From Hsuehochloa calcarea (taxonomy: Eukaryota > Streptophyta > Magnoliopsida > Poales > Poaceae): DNA of 64,000 nt. The first letter of the stretch is position 1, and each line of letters starts with the position of its first letter. The stretch is from the NCBI GenBank assembly GCA_036346395.1, contig CM070599.1, positions 8,671,232-8,735,231 on the forward strand, read 5' to 3'. This document shows, piece by piece, positions 43,095 to 55,493 of this stretch. Both the position numbers and the translations under genes were made by a program. Under the pieces are notes generated by a model. It had not been told where the DNA came from. It was given only the letters and a program-made list of their open reading frames with translations, and did no database searches.

Positions 43095-45053
43095 TGTAAG
43101 GCGACTAGGGGTGAATAGGCGCTTGCCGATCATTTCTTTTGGTCAAAGAAAACTTTCTCGCCTAAATCAAAACCAACACGCATGGTTTTACTCCTTTAGC
43201 TATGAGAGCTAAGAAGTTCGTAGGGAGAGATAGCATATTCGTGGTTGTTGAGCACACAACATAAGAGCAATGATGCCCATAAGCCTTGTGTTGAATTTGA
43301 TAAGCCCTCTAAAGCACACGTCACACAAAAGGAGAAAAGAACTCAATGTTCTTCATCGACACGCGGTCCGACCGCTACCACACAACTAAGCTTGTGGAAT
43401 TTGATGACCGACAAAAGGAGGAACTCAAGGAGCGGCTACCACGCAAGCGGCTCCGACCGCAACTAACTAACTAGCTGGCCGGACCGGTGGACGGCGGTTC
43501 GACCCGCCAACCCAATGGTTCGAATACACTGGCGGTCGAACCGCTGTAAGGTTTGGCCTGACCCAGAGAGTCCAAGATCAAAAACTCCACCCAAATCCAA
43601 AACGAAATTTGATCCAACTTTGATTCAACCAATAAAACTTGACCAAATTTCTAGCACACCTCCCTAATGATATTAGAGACCTATTTCTAGCGACGATCCG
43701 TCGATCCACTTCGCAGAATCGATCTCTCGAGATTTTAACAAAGAGGTGCTCAAACCCTAGAAATGAGAAAACTTGATTCAAGACTTGCTTGTGGGGTTTG
43801 ATGATCTAGATGACTCTAGGAGTAATCCCACACATCAAAGCAAGGTAAAGTAGGCCAAGAGACCAAGCATGAACCTTTGAATCAAGGAAGCACCAAAACA
43901 TCCAAAAGAGAGAAGAACACAAAGGAGCAATTGATCTTTCAATTAAGCATCACAAGATTGTTCATCCACAATAGATGCTTACAAAGCCTCTCCACCAAGG
44001 AGGGCAAGAGCTCAACAAGGAGCACACTCCAAACCCTAGTTTTCCTCTCCTCTCCTCCAAACCCTAGAAAAAGGAAGAAGGGGCTAAATGAATGCTTGCT
44101 TAGGTTTTCCACCTCTCCCTTCCTATTTATACTAGAGAGCTAGGGTTTCCTTTGGGTCTCTTACACATGGGACCCACACACAAATAACTCTTGAAGCAAT
44201 CGCCGCTTCACCACGTAGGTTGATCACGGTTCTCATCGACGCCAAGCCTCTCTTGTCCGAATCCCATCGAACCTCCCGCAGACTCGCACCGATATCCGCA
44301 CCGCCGATCCAACCAAATTGCTTCAACCACCTGCTCGATCCATCTTGTCCATTCGCACCATGCTTGAGTCACACAACCTCACCCAGATCCCCGATCGCTC
44401 GACCTCGCCTCCAAGCGTAGTCCCGATCCACTCACCGCTGACGCCGCTGACTCGCAAGCCACCGCACAAAGAATAGACAAACAAACCGCTTCCGAACAAG
44501 TTCTTCACAACTTGACCCACGCCGCCCCGCAATGCGATATACATCAATAAAGCATTGAAGTTCATAGAATCACACACTCAAAATCAACTCAATGCAACAC
44601 TTGGCTCACCTCCAGTGATCGCGGCCCGATCGCCTTCACGTGGCCGGTCCGACCGATTTCATCTTGGCCGACCGCTTCCCACAACGGCGGTCGGACCGGT
44701 CCAAAGGACTTAGCCAAAATTCAAGCGAGAAATTCAAACCTTCGAAATTTCAATCGAATAGAACTTTTGACTGGAGCTCCAAAATGATGGGACCACATCC
44801 AGAGACTCCTCACTTGCCTACACAACCTATTTTTGGCCCACCCAAAACCCAAATTTCAAGGAGCGGTCTGACCGCCACCATGGTCGGCCGGATCGCTTCC
44901 ACGGGCGGTCCGACCGCCCAAGACAACCGGTCGACCGCCAAATGGCTCGACAAATTTTGGAGCAAACCCGAAACGCGAGATTTTGCAAACTAATAACGCC
45001 ATTGCCAATTGACTCATCATCCCGAGATCGCACATATCCTCACGATATCCACA
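43095..45053 (-). repeat. SIRE LTR 1 (3' LTR of the left copy)
   Basis: 1,959 bp. The plus-strand start TGTAAGGCGACTAGGGG lacks about 8 bp relative to the others; it has extra sequence at about 43165-43270. TATA box (minus strand) at 44124-44131. GCGGTCCGACCGC dyad at 43363-43375. Confidence 0.9.
44124..44131 (-). promoter_or_regulatory. SIRE LTR 1 TATA box
   Basis: Minus strand TATAAATA in CTCTAGTATAAATAGGAAGG; equivalent boxes at 53172-53179 (LTR 2) and 62262-62269 (LTR 3). Confidence 0.7.
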
Positions 45054-46440
45054 ATCTCCCTTGATGAACACATTGGCAATTTTCAAGAAAATGTGGTTTT
45101 TCAAAATGAAAAGTAAAATACGCTGCTGCATAAAGGCACAACTTGATCCATAAGCAACAAAAAGCCTAGGAACCACCAAGTCGGCTTCGTAATAGTGTAA
45201 GCAAGTGAGATAAGGCATTGAAAGCACAAAAGAATTCAAATTCCGTAAAGTAGCCAAAAATCTCACTTAGGTCCAAATGAAAGGCACATTGTTCTATTTG
45301 ACCTTTGATCATTGTGAGTATTCTTCAATTTCAAATCAAATCAGAAAAGGCAATAAACCCGTAAGCTCAACTCACCATGATCACAAATTTTCAAAAGGTT
45401 CACAAAGTTTTTTTTTTTTTATGTGTGTTCTTTATATATGAAACCAATCTTTATGTATGAAACCAAAAGCTCCAACAAAGATTTTCTTCACAATCTTTCT
45501 CCCTTTGACAATGAATTCATCAAGATGCATGAAAAGAAAGAGCATGAAGGAATGACTTTATTTTTGAGCTTTAGTAAAAGGAGCAATGACCATTATACAT
45601 GTAGACAAGATAAGTATTATACCAAGCCATATAAGGAGAAGACGCTATATTCAATCATGGCAAAACGTAATCGCAAAGCTAAAACCAAGATAATGTAAAC
45701 TGAGATTAACAGAATTAAAATCATGAAAGGTTGCTCAAAATCATAGATTCACTCAAAGCAACCAAAATGAGTCAAGCCATGTCTATAAGTAAAAAGAGAC
45801 TCAAAACAAGAGTTGAGGCATTTTGAGCATTAAGAAAATTCTTTTGAAGCAAAGCTCAAGCACTTAGCCCTTTTGGGCAAAATCTCTTTTCTTTCTCTCC
45901 TTTTTTTTGTGCTAGATCTCAAGCCTTGCCGCGACCATCTCAAGCGATAAGCTTAAAAGAATGATCTAGGTCATCCAAAACTCCCCGAGTTCATGCCTAG
46001 TGCAATGGCAAGCCGCCTCATGAAAGAGGATTGGTGAGATCGCTTTTTCACATAAAATTTTTCTTTTTCATTTGCTTGACTTAAGAAGATAAAAGCTCAT
46101 TTTCCATCTCAAAATAAGTTCAAGACTCAATTCAACTTGTAAGACATGGCGAGAATCATAAGCGGATCACTAGAGCAAAACTAGTCACAAGATCCAACAA
46201 GACATGATTTGATTCAAATTTCTCAAGGATATAAAGCTAGCAAGGCAAAAGCTAAGCCAAACACGAAGAGCCATAAAAGAGGTCTAGCAGACTATCACCG
46301 ATATGACAAGGTATAAAATATGAAAACAAGTCATACAAGGATAATAATCAAAGCTCCATTAGTTTTAATATACAATGCAAGACAAATGAAATGAAACATG
46401 CATTATGATACAATGAATGCAAAAGAGCAACTTCCTCAAA
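45054..46440 (-). other. SIRE copy 1, 3' non-coding region
   Basis: 1.4 kb between the end of pol and the LTR (minus sense). SIRE-type elements often carry an extra env-like ORF here; none is visible. PPT-like purines next to the LTR at about 45056-45062. Confidence 0.65.
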
Positions 46441-48560
46441 ACAGCCCAATAGGACTAATAACTCCTAACTCTCCCGCAGCAAAGAAACGAGAAGAGTCAA
46501 GAGCCTTAGTGAAAATATCCGCAAGTCGTTGCTCGACTCTACAAAATGAAGCACAACATCACCTTTCTCAACATGGTCTCTCGTAAAATGAAATCGAATG
46601 TCAATGTGTTTAGTCCTCGAATGTTGCACTCGGTTTTTGGCAATATTAATTGCGTATGTTGTCACGTAAAAGAGGAACACTTCCCAAAGATAACCCATAG
46701 TCCCGCAGCAGTGGATAAAATCCAGAGAACTCGAGAGCACCATCAGCGGCAGCTTACATACTCATTTCACCAGATCAGGCAATGTAAGACTGCTTTTAGA
46801 AGACCAAGAAACAAGAGATGTGCCCAAGAAATGACAAGTGCCGTAAGTACTCTTCCTATCAACTCTACACCCGCTAAATCAAGATCGTAAAATGCTCGAA
46901 TTGAAAGAGCCAAGAAGAAGAATACCAGAGTCCAAAATCAAGCGATCTTGAAGATACCAAGATGCGCGCATACTTGACGATGAGAAGCACGAGGAAGCTC
47001 GAATCGAGCGCATGCACATACGGCGAATTGTATGTCCTACCGACGACGTAAGATAGAGGAGAGAGCCAATCATATCATGCGGTATTCTTCCGTCCACTGA
47101 CTTCCATCCTCATCGTGGTCCAAAGACGGTGGTTGTTGCAATGGGAGTAGACATTGGCCTATCGCTTCCCATATTGAAGCGCCAAGAAGGTCCTTTGTAT
47201 ACTTACTCGTGGACGAAGGTGCCTTCTTTCGCTTGCTTGATTTGAAGACCAAGGAAGAATGTCGCCTCCCATCATGCTCATCTCGAATTCACCGCTCATA
47301 GAATCAAAATCTAGACACCAAAGCATGAGAGGAACCACCAAAATAATATCATCCACATATATTTGAACCAACAAGAAATCACCGCCATGCCCGAGAGTGA
47401 ACAAGGTTTTATCAACCATTCCCATTTTGAAATCATTTTCAAGCAAGAAACTCTTAAGTCACATACCAAGCTCTAGGAGCTTGTTTCAATCCATACAGGC
47501 TTTAGAGAGTTTAAAAACATGGTTTGGGAATTTTGATTTTCAAACCTGTGGAGGTTGCTTGACAAAGACCTCTTCTTCTATGAAGCCATTCAAGAAAGCA
47601 CTTTTAACATCCATTTGAAAAAGCTTGAAACCCTTGGATGTTGCAAATGCTAAAAGAATGCGAATGGCTTCCAATCTAGCTATCGGAGCAAAGGTCTCTC
47701 AAAGTCTAAGCCTCACTGAATAACCTTGAGCAACAAGTCTAGCTTTATTGTAACAACCAATCCATCCTCACTTTGCTTATTTTTAAACACCCATTTTGTT
47801 CCAATAACATGAGAATCAAGGTCGCTCAACTAAAACCAGACTTTGTTTCTTTCAAAATTTTCAAGCTCTTCATGCATGGCATTGACCCAAGAGGCATCGA
47901 TAAAGCATGGGTGATATCTCGGGTTCAAAAGAAGCAACAAAAGCGTAATGTGCATGGGAATCAGAGATATAAACCCGAGCGAGTGACTCGCTCTTGAAGA
48001 TCCCCAATCATCCGCTCAGTGGATGTTGTCGCTGAATGCGAAGAGGTGCTCCCGGTGCAGAAGTGGCCTCTACCTCATGAGTTGTGGAGGTAGGAACAGA
48101 GCCACTCAGATCGTCGGTGGGGATAGGAGGCGGCCGCCACCGACATCAAGTAGTAGTAGCAGCTCTCCACCCTCTCGAGGTAGCAGGAGGATGGTTTGGG
48201 TCTTCATCCTCGTAATCATCATCGATTTAAGATGCTTTCTTGAGTTTCGTAAACCTGTACCAAGCATCGGGTCTAGTACTGTGACTAGCCTCATCAAAAG
48301 TGACTTCGCAAGTCTCAACAATTTTGTTAGTATCAACATTAAAAACACGATAGCCACGAGAATGAGCAGATATCCAAGAAATATGCCATCAAAACATCTA
48401 GACTCAAATTTATCAAGATTGCCATGTTTAAGAATGAAGCACTTGCAACCAAAAATCTTGAAATGAGAGACCTTTGGAGAATGACCAAATCTAAGCTCAT
48501 AAGAAGTCTTCCCAACCACAGATCTCAAGAAAACCCTATTGAGATATAACAAGCAAGAGA
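46441..48560 (-). pseudogene. SIRE copy 1, RT-RNase H and integrase tail
   Basis: Minus-strand blocks: 48106-48552 integrase tail (SVVGKTSYELRFGHSPKVSH, FKIFGCKCFILKHGNLDKF, GIFLGY), 47159-47446 RT with FLLVQIYVDDIIL and FEMSMMGG, 46879-47252 YTKDLLG, SLLYLTSSV, and RNase H near 46465-46743 (TKHIDIRFHFTRDHVEKGDV). The copy carries more small deletions than copy 2, each breaking the frame. Confidence 0.86.
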
Positions 48561-50200
48561 GATCGCCTCATTCAAAATCTCCTAGGAGTAGAATGCTCAT
48601 CTAGCATGGTCCGAGCCATCTCTACAAGGGTTCTGTTCTTCCTTTCTACAACACCATTCTCACGAGGAACTCTAGGAGAAGAAAACTGATGCTCAATTCC
48701 CTATCACAGAAGGTAGAAAAAGAAGAGTTCTTGAACTCGTCCCATTATCACTCCTAATGGCTCTCAAAGCTCCAGTATATCAACAAAGAATTCTAAGGAC
48801 CAAATCTTTAAAGAATCCAAATGCTTCGCCCTTAGAAGTAAGAAAATAAACCCATGAATACCGGAGTAATCATCCACAACCACCAAAGACATACCATTTC
48901 CCACCAAATGATCAACTCTAGAAGGACCAATCAGATCTAAGTGAAGAAGTCGTCCCGTCCATCACCATTACCAAAGTAAGAGGTGGGTGGGAAGTGCACA
49001 CCATCTTACCATGTCTACTGTGGTGAGCACACAAGATCTCTCGACACCTTCACTTAGGCAAACCTCTAATCAAGTCCTTGCAACCGACTCTAGACAAATG
49101 ATCAAAACCTATATGCCCAAGTCTACGATGCCACAAAACAAGGTCATGAGAATCAGAGGCTACAAGACACCTAGGACTAGAAGGTAAGAAATGCTCAAAT
49201 TTGCACGTAAAATCTTCTCAAACCGGAGATCTCAAAACAAGCTCACCCGAGGAATCTAGAACTCTGACTCACCTCTCTTAAACCTCACTTCTAGACCTCA
49301 TCAAGCAAATGAGAAACAGATAGAAGATTATACCTCACCTTACTCACCAAAGCGACGCCTTTTAGCATGAACTTGTCGTTGACGCAACACAAGTGCCCTT
49401 TGCAATACTTGCCCCGTGAGAAGCATCCCCAAATGTAATCAATTCATTGCCGGATGCACGGTGAGGGAGGAGAACCATCTAGAATCTCCGGCCATATGTC
49501 GAGAACACCCGAGTCAACAAGCCACTTGTCCTCCTTCCTCGCACGACGGACCTAAAAGGCACAATCGAAAACATCCGTGCCTCAAGATCAAGTTAGTGAT
49601 AAATGAACGAGGAATCCAAAGATCGAGAAGCACGATGTCCGGGAACAAAGCAGAGAAATAGTCAAACATGATCAGAATAAAATCATAAGAATGCACATGA
49701 GAACCACCTAGACCTCTCCAAACGATCTACCAAAAGATCGATACTCCCTGCCTAGGTGCTACCCTGTCTCTCCTCACGATGTCCTAATCCAACATGCCGC
49801 CTAGACCCACCAAAAGAGTCTACAAAGTTCTCTACAAATCTAGGCCTATGTGTGGTGCGATAAACAGTCGCCTAGCTCTAGAGACTACATCCGAGAAGGG
49901 ACTCTCTAATGGATCTTAGGACGCCATCCTCTCTTTTCTCTCAAGTTTTGCTCTCCCAAGGTAACTCAACAAGATGGCCTTCTTTCTGCGTAAGGTGCAA
50001 TGGTATCGACCTTTGAGGGTCTGCATGCATGAGTGAAAGCACCTTTCTTGCCGTAAAGAGTTTGAGCAAAACCACCGGATTTGAAAACAACCCTGATGGC
50101 TTAGGAGGTTCTAGCTCAAACAAACCATTCTTCACAACTCTAGCAATCTTAGGTGGGTTTTTCTTGAATGCTCTAGGGGTTGAAACCTAGACCACTATTT
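48561..50200 (-). pseudogene. SIRE copy 1, integrase core and protease (heavily broken)
   Basis: Minus strand shows copia integrase fragments (GNGMSLVVVDDYSG-like near 48860-48910; CHKCRDLVCSPQ-like near 49020-49050) and downstream of gag a protease region near 49440-49560. No frame is open over the whole domain. Confidence 0.6.
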
Positions 50201-52140
50201 TTCACGCCACCTTGGATTGATCAAGAATCATGTTGAGTTTCTTTTTCCCACTTGAAAATTTCTCAAGAGTCACCTTGAGGTAATCATTCTCTTCATTAAC
50301 TCCTCACATCTAGTACACTTGCTAGACTTGATTACCTCATTGCGCTTACTCTTAAGAAGGGCCACTTCCACTTTGAAGGCCTCACAAGACACACAATAGG
50401 ATTCCCGAATCCTACTCAATCGCTTCCTTAAACTTGACTCTAAAAGCCTCTTGTATCCGACTAACCATGGTTTCAACTTCAAAGATTCAAAACACAAGAG
50501 TTAGAATCAATAACCTTTTAGAAGCAAGAAAAGACATGGATCTTTCAATTTTAGCCTTTTCTTCCGTGGTCTTGTTTAAGGCTTCAATCTCAATTGTAAG
50601 CTTGGGACAATTTTCACAAGATGCAACTCTAGAGTAAATCAATGTTTCGCATCTCTTGCATCTTAATCCTATTATCCTTACAATGAGAGCATGTGTGACT
50701 AGCATCAAACTTTTGCAATTCTTTTAAGGAACTATCCAATTTTAATTCTAGCAAAGCACAATTAGAGCAAGTTAAAGGGATAGCTTCCATGGCAATACAT
50801 CAAGAGGAATGACATCTAAACAAGCGATCTAGACTTGAAAGATTCTAGTTCATCGAGAGCATCTTTTAGTTGATTTGTGACAGAGGAATGAGCAGATTTC
50901 AAGCTTGTCAAATCTTTAAGCAAGCTAGTGCAGAATCACAAATATCGCAGGATTGATAGATTTAAGCCTAACAACTTCAAGATTCAAATTATCAATCATA
51001 ATGTCCTCGCTTCCTAATCATTTTTACTTGCTTATGCAATTTCGCTCAAAGAAGCACCAAAGCCCTTTTCATATCAAGAATAGAAGGGCATACCTCATCG
51101 ATCACTAAAAGGATCCTCATCTTTGGAGGAATCGTCGTGGTCGTTTTGGCCATGAAACACATGCCTGAAGTCATGCGCCTTCTTCTTGCCACGAGAATCA
51201 CTCGCCGCCCTCCGCTTCCGAATCCACATCGCTCATATTAACATTCTCAAGAGCGGCAAGGACCCTACCGACAAACTTCCGATAGTTTGTCTTCTTGGGT
51301 TTTGCATCCTCTCCGGGATGTCTTCTTGTCTCCTTCTCCTCCTTGCCCTTTAGCCTGGGCACTTGGAGCGAATGTGGTTTGGCTCACCACATTCAAGCAC
51401 GTGATAGGTCCACTCCTCCTCCTATTTCTCACCTTGTTGTACGCTCTGTGAATTTGGTGGAAAGGAGGGCTAAGTCATCCCTGCAATTTCTCAAGTTGCT
51501 CATCACTCAAAGAATGTAAAGCGATAATGAAAAGCCGATGAGCTACAATCAAGAGAATCAAGAGCAACCCTTGGATTTGTCGACCACCAAAGCCATCGAC
51601 TGTTTTGGGAGACGCGAGATAAAGTCAATCTCATGCGCCTTCAACCTCGAGTAGAGCTTATCCATGGTAAGCTCACTCATGATGTTGTTGTCATTGATGG
51701 AAGTGATCTTCATACCCTGCACCTTCACATCAAGAGCACCTAAGTCGGGCGGCATTTTCGCACTCGTAAAATATCAAGTCAACAAATACGGAGATCATGA
51801 AGAATTTTAGAGAATCTTCCCACACCATCCAAAGACTCACCGTGCCTTTGTTCGATCTTCGAGTAAACCTTTTGAGCCGGTTTCGCCTCACTTCCTTGAT
51901 CGCAGTGGACCCTTCGTGATAATCACAAAGTGTCCGCCAGATCTCGTGAGCAGCACCGCAAGTGAGCAACACGCCAAACTCGATCGACTAAGGCCTTGGA
52001 TCAAATAATTCCGAGCCTTGTCGCTGGCCTCCACATCCGAGTGATCGATCGCCATCTACCGCACGACATAAGGGTTTTTCACCTTTAGCCAAATAGCGTG
52101 CCCTTGAGCCTCGATATACGCTTGCATACGAGCCTTCCAA
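50201..52140 (-). pseudogene. SIRE copy 1, gag with CxxC coiled segment
   Basis: Minus strand: 51730-52100 (LLTCGAAHEIWRTLCDYHEG, TAIKEVRRNRLKRF), 51558-51755 (NIMSELTMDKLYSRLKAHEI), then a zinc-knuckle region near 51340-51420, and a long charged segment with repeated Cys pairs (CVSCEAFK, CTRCEELMK, CKRCETL, CENCPKL) at 50270-50708. Such CxxC plus coiled-coil repeats are known in SIRE-type gag extensions. Confidence 0.8.
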
Positions 52141-52237
52141 AGATGCAAAGTCAACTCCTCAAAAATGTGTGGCTTGGTTGAGTACTTGTCACCGCCATGG
52201 CTCCAAAGACCTGTTAAGATCTATAGAAAAGAGCTAA

Positions 52238-52253
52238 CCGGCTCGATACCACT
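52238..52253 (-). promoter_or_regulatory. Primer binding site of SIRE copy 1
   Basis: Minus strand AGTGGTATCGAGCC directly after the LTR end; matches the tRNA-iMet type TGGTATCAGAGC with small changes. Confidence 0.82.
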
Positions 52254-54102
52254 TGTAGGACCGAAAGGCGACTAGGGGGTGAATAGGCGCTTTCAAAACT
52301 TTCTCGCCTAAATCAAAACCAACACGCACTTTACTCCTTTAGCTATGAGAGCTAAGAAGTTCAAGTGAGCACACAACGGAAGCCTTGTGTTGAATTTGAT
52401 AAGCCCTCAAGCACACGACACAAAAGGAGAAAAGAACTCAATGTTCTTCATCGACACGCGGTCCGACCGGCTACCACGGGCGGCCTGACCGACGGTCAAG
52501 GAGCGGTCCGACCGCAACTAACTAGCGGTCGGACCGGTGGATACGGTTCGACCCGCCAACCCAATGGCTCGAATACACGGGCGGTCGAACCGCCGCTGTA
52601 GGTTGGCTTGACCAGAGAGTCCAAGATCAAAAACTCCACCCAAATCCAAAACGAAATTTGATCCAACTTTGATTCAACCAATAAAACTTGACCAAATTTC
52701 TAGCACACCTCCCTAATGATATTAGAGACCTATTTCTAGCGACGATCCGCCGATCCACTTCGCAGAATCGATCTCTCGAGATTTTAACAAAGAGGTGCTC
52801 AAACCCTAGAAATGAGAAAACTTGATTCAAGACTTGCTTGTGGGGTTTGATGATCTAGATGACTCTAGGAGTAATCCCACACATCAAAGCAAGGTAAAGT
52901 AGGCCAAGAGACCAAGCATGAACCTTTGAATCAAGGAAGCACCAAAACATCCAAAAGAGAGAAGAACACAAAGGAGCAATTGATCTTTCAATTAAGCATC
53001 ACAAGATTGTTCATCCACAATAGATGCTTACAAAGCCTCTCCACCAAGGAGGGCAAGAGCTCAACAAGGAGCACACTCCAAACCCTAGTTTTCCTCTCCT
53101 CTCCTCCAAACCCTAGAAAAGGAAGAAGGGGCTAAATGAATGCTTGCTTAGGTTTTCCACCTCTCCCTTCCTATTTATACTAGAGAGCTAGGGTTTCCTT
53201 TGGGTCTCTTACACATGGGACCCACACACAAATAACTCTTGAAGCAATCGCCGCTTCACCACGTAGGTTGATCACGGTTCTCATCGACGCCAAGCCTCTC
53301 TTGTCCGAATCCCATCGAACCTCCCGCAGACTCGCACCGATATCCGCACCGCCGATCCAACCAAATTGCTTCAACCACCCGCTCGATCCATCTTGTCCAT
53401 TCTCGCACCATGCTTGAGTCACACGACCTCACCCAGATCCCCGATCGCTCGACCTCGCCTCCAAGCGTAGTCCCGATCCACTCACCGCTGACGCCGCTGA
53501 CTCGCAAGCCACCGCACAAAGAATAGACAAACAAACCGCTTCCGAACAAGTTCTTCACAACTTGACCCACGCCGCCTCGCAATGCAATATACATCAATAA
53601 AGCATTGAAGTTCATAGAATCACACACTCAAAATCAACTCAATGCAACACTTGGCTCACCTCCAGTGATCACGGCCCGATCGCTTCACAGGCCGGTCCGA
53701 CCGATTTCATGCCGGCCGGACCGCCCCACACAACGGCGGTCGGACCGGTCCAAAAGACTTAGCCAAAATTCAAGCGAGAAATTCAAACCTTCCGAAATTT
53801 CAATCGAATAGAACTTTTGACCGAGCTCCAAAATGATGGGACCACATCCAGAGACTCCTCACTTGCCTACACAACCTATTTTTGGCCCACCCAAAACCCA
53901 AATCTCAAATCAGCGGTCTGACCGCCACCATGGTCGGCCGGATCGCTTCCACGGGCGGTCCGACCGCCCAAGACAACCGGTCAGACCGCCTGGCCTCGAC
54001 AAATTTTGGAGCAAACCCAAAACGCGAGATTTTGCAAACCAATAACGCCATTGCCAATTGACTCATCATCCCGAGATCGCACATATCCTCACGATATCCA
54101 CA
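52254..54102 (-). repeat. SIRE LTR 2 (shared central LTR)
   Basis: 1,849 bp, TGTAGGACC...TATCCACA on the plus strand. It serves as 5' LTR for copy 1 and 3' LTR for copy 2. Palindromes: GCGGTCCGACCG 52458-52469, GCGGTCCGACCGC 52503-52515, GCGGTCGGACCG 52525-52536, and a second cluster at 53692-53992 (CCGGTCCGACCG, GCGGTCGGACCGG, GCGGTCTGACCGC, GCGGTCCGACCGC, CCGGTCAGACCG). Confidence 0.92.
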
Positions 54103-55490
54103 ATCTCCCCTTGATGAACACATTGGCAATTTTCAAGAAAATGTGGTTTTTCAAAATGAAAAGTAAAATACGCTGCTGTGATAAAGGCACAACTTGATCC
54201 ATAAGCAACAAAAAGCCTAGGAACCACCAAGTCGGCTTCGTAATAGTGTAAGCAAGTGAGATAAGGCATTGAAAGCACAAAAGAATTCAAATTCCGTAAA
54301 GTAGCCAAAAATCTCACTTAGGTCCAAATGAAAGGCACATTGTTCTATTTGACCTTTGATCATTGTGAGTATTCTTCAATTTCAAATCAAATCAGAAAAG
54401 GCAATAAACCCGTAAGCTCAACTCACCATGATCACAAATTTTCAAAAGGTTCACAAAAGTTTTTTTTTTTATGTGTGTTCTTTATATATGAAACCAATCT
54501 TTATGTATGAAACCAAAAGCTCCAACAAAGATTTTCTTCACAATCTTTCTCCCCTTTGACAATGAATTCATCAAGATGCATGAAAAGAAAGAGCATGAAG
54601 GAATGACTTTATTTTTGAGCTTTAGTAAAAGGAGCAATGACCATTATACATGTAGACAAGACAAGTATTATACCAAGCCATATAAGGAGAAGACGCTATA
54701 TTCAATCATGGCAAAACGTAATCGCAAAGCTAAAACCAAGATAGCGTAAACTGAGATTAACAGAATTAAAATCATGAAAGGTTGCTCAAAATCATAGATT
54801 CACTCAAAGCAACCAAAAATGAGTCAAGCCATGTCTATAAGTAAAAAGAGACTCAAAACAAGAGTTGAGGCATTTTGAGCATTAAGAAAATTCTTTGAAG
54901 CAAAGCTCAAGCACTTAGCCCTTTTGGGCAAAATCTCTTTTTCTTTCTCTCCCTTTTTTGCTGTGCTAGATCTCAAGCCTTGCCGCGACCATCTCAAGCG
55001 ATAAGCTTAAAAGAATGATCTAGGTCATCCAAAACTCCCCCTGAGTTCATGCCTAGTGCAATGGCAAGCCGCCTCATGAAAGAGGATTGGTGAGATCGCT
55101 TTTTCGCACGTAAATTTTTCTTTTTCTTTGCTTGACTTAAGAAGATAAAAGCTCATTTTCCATCTCAAAATAAGTTCAAGACTCAATTCAACTTGTAAGA
55201 CATGGCGAGAATCATAAGCGGATCACTAGAGCAAAACTAGTCACAAGATCCAACAAGACATGATTTGATTCAGATTTCTCAAGGATATAAAGCTAGCAAG
55301 GCAAAGCTCGAGCCAAACACGAAGAGCCATAAAAGAGGTCTAGCAGCTATCACCGATATGACAAGGTATAAAATATGAAAACAAGTCATACAGGATAATA
55401 ATCAAAGCTCCATTAGTTTTAATATACAATGCAAGACAAATGAAATGAAACATGCATTATGATACAATGAATGCAAAAAGAGCAACTTCC
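54103..55490 (-). other. SIRE copy 2, 3' non-coding region
   Basis: Near-identical to 45054-46440; PPT-like AAGGGGAG (minus strand) at 54105-54112. No ORF. Confidence 0.65.
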
Positions 55491-55493
55491 CCC

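Noticed and set aside
45054..46440. env-like ORF expected after pol in SIRE elements
   Set aside because: No open frame of useful length on the minus strand in either copy.
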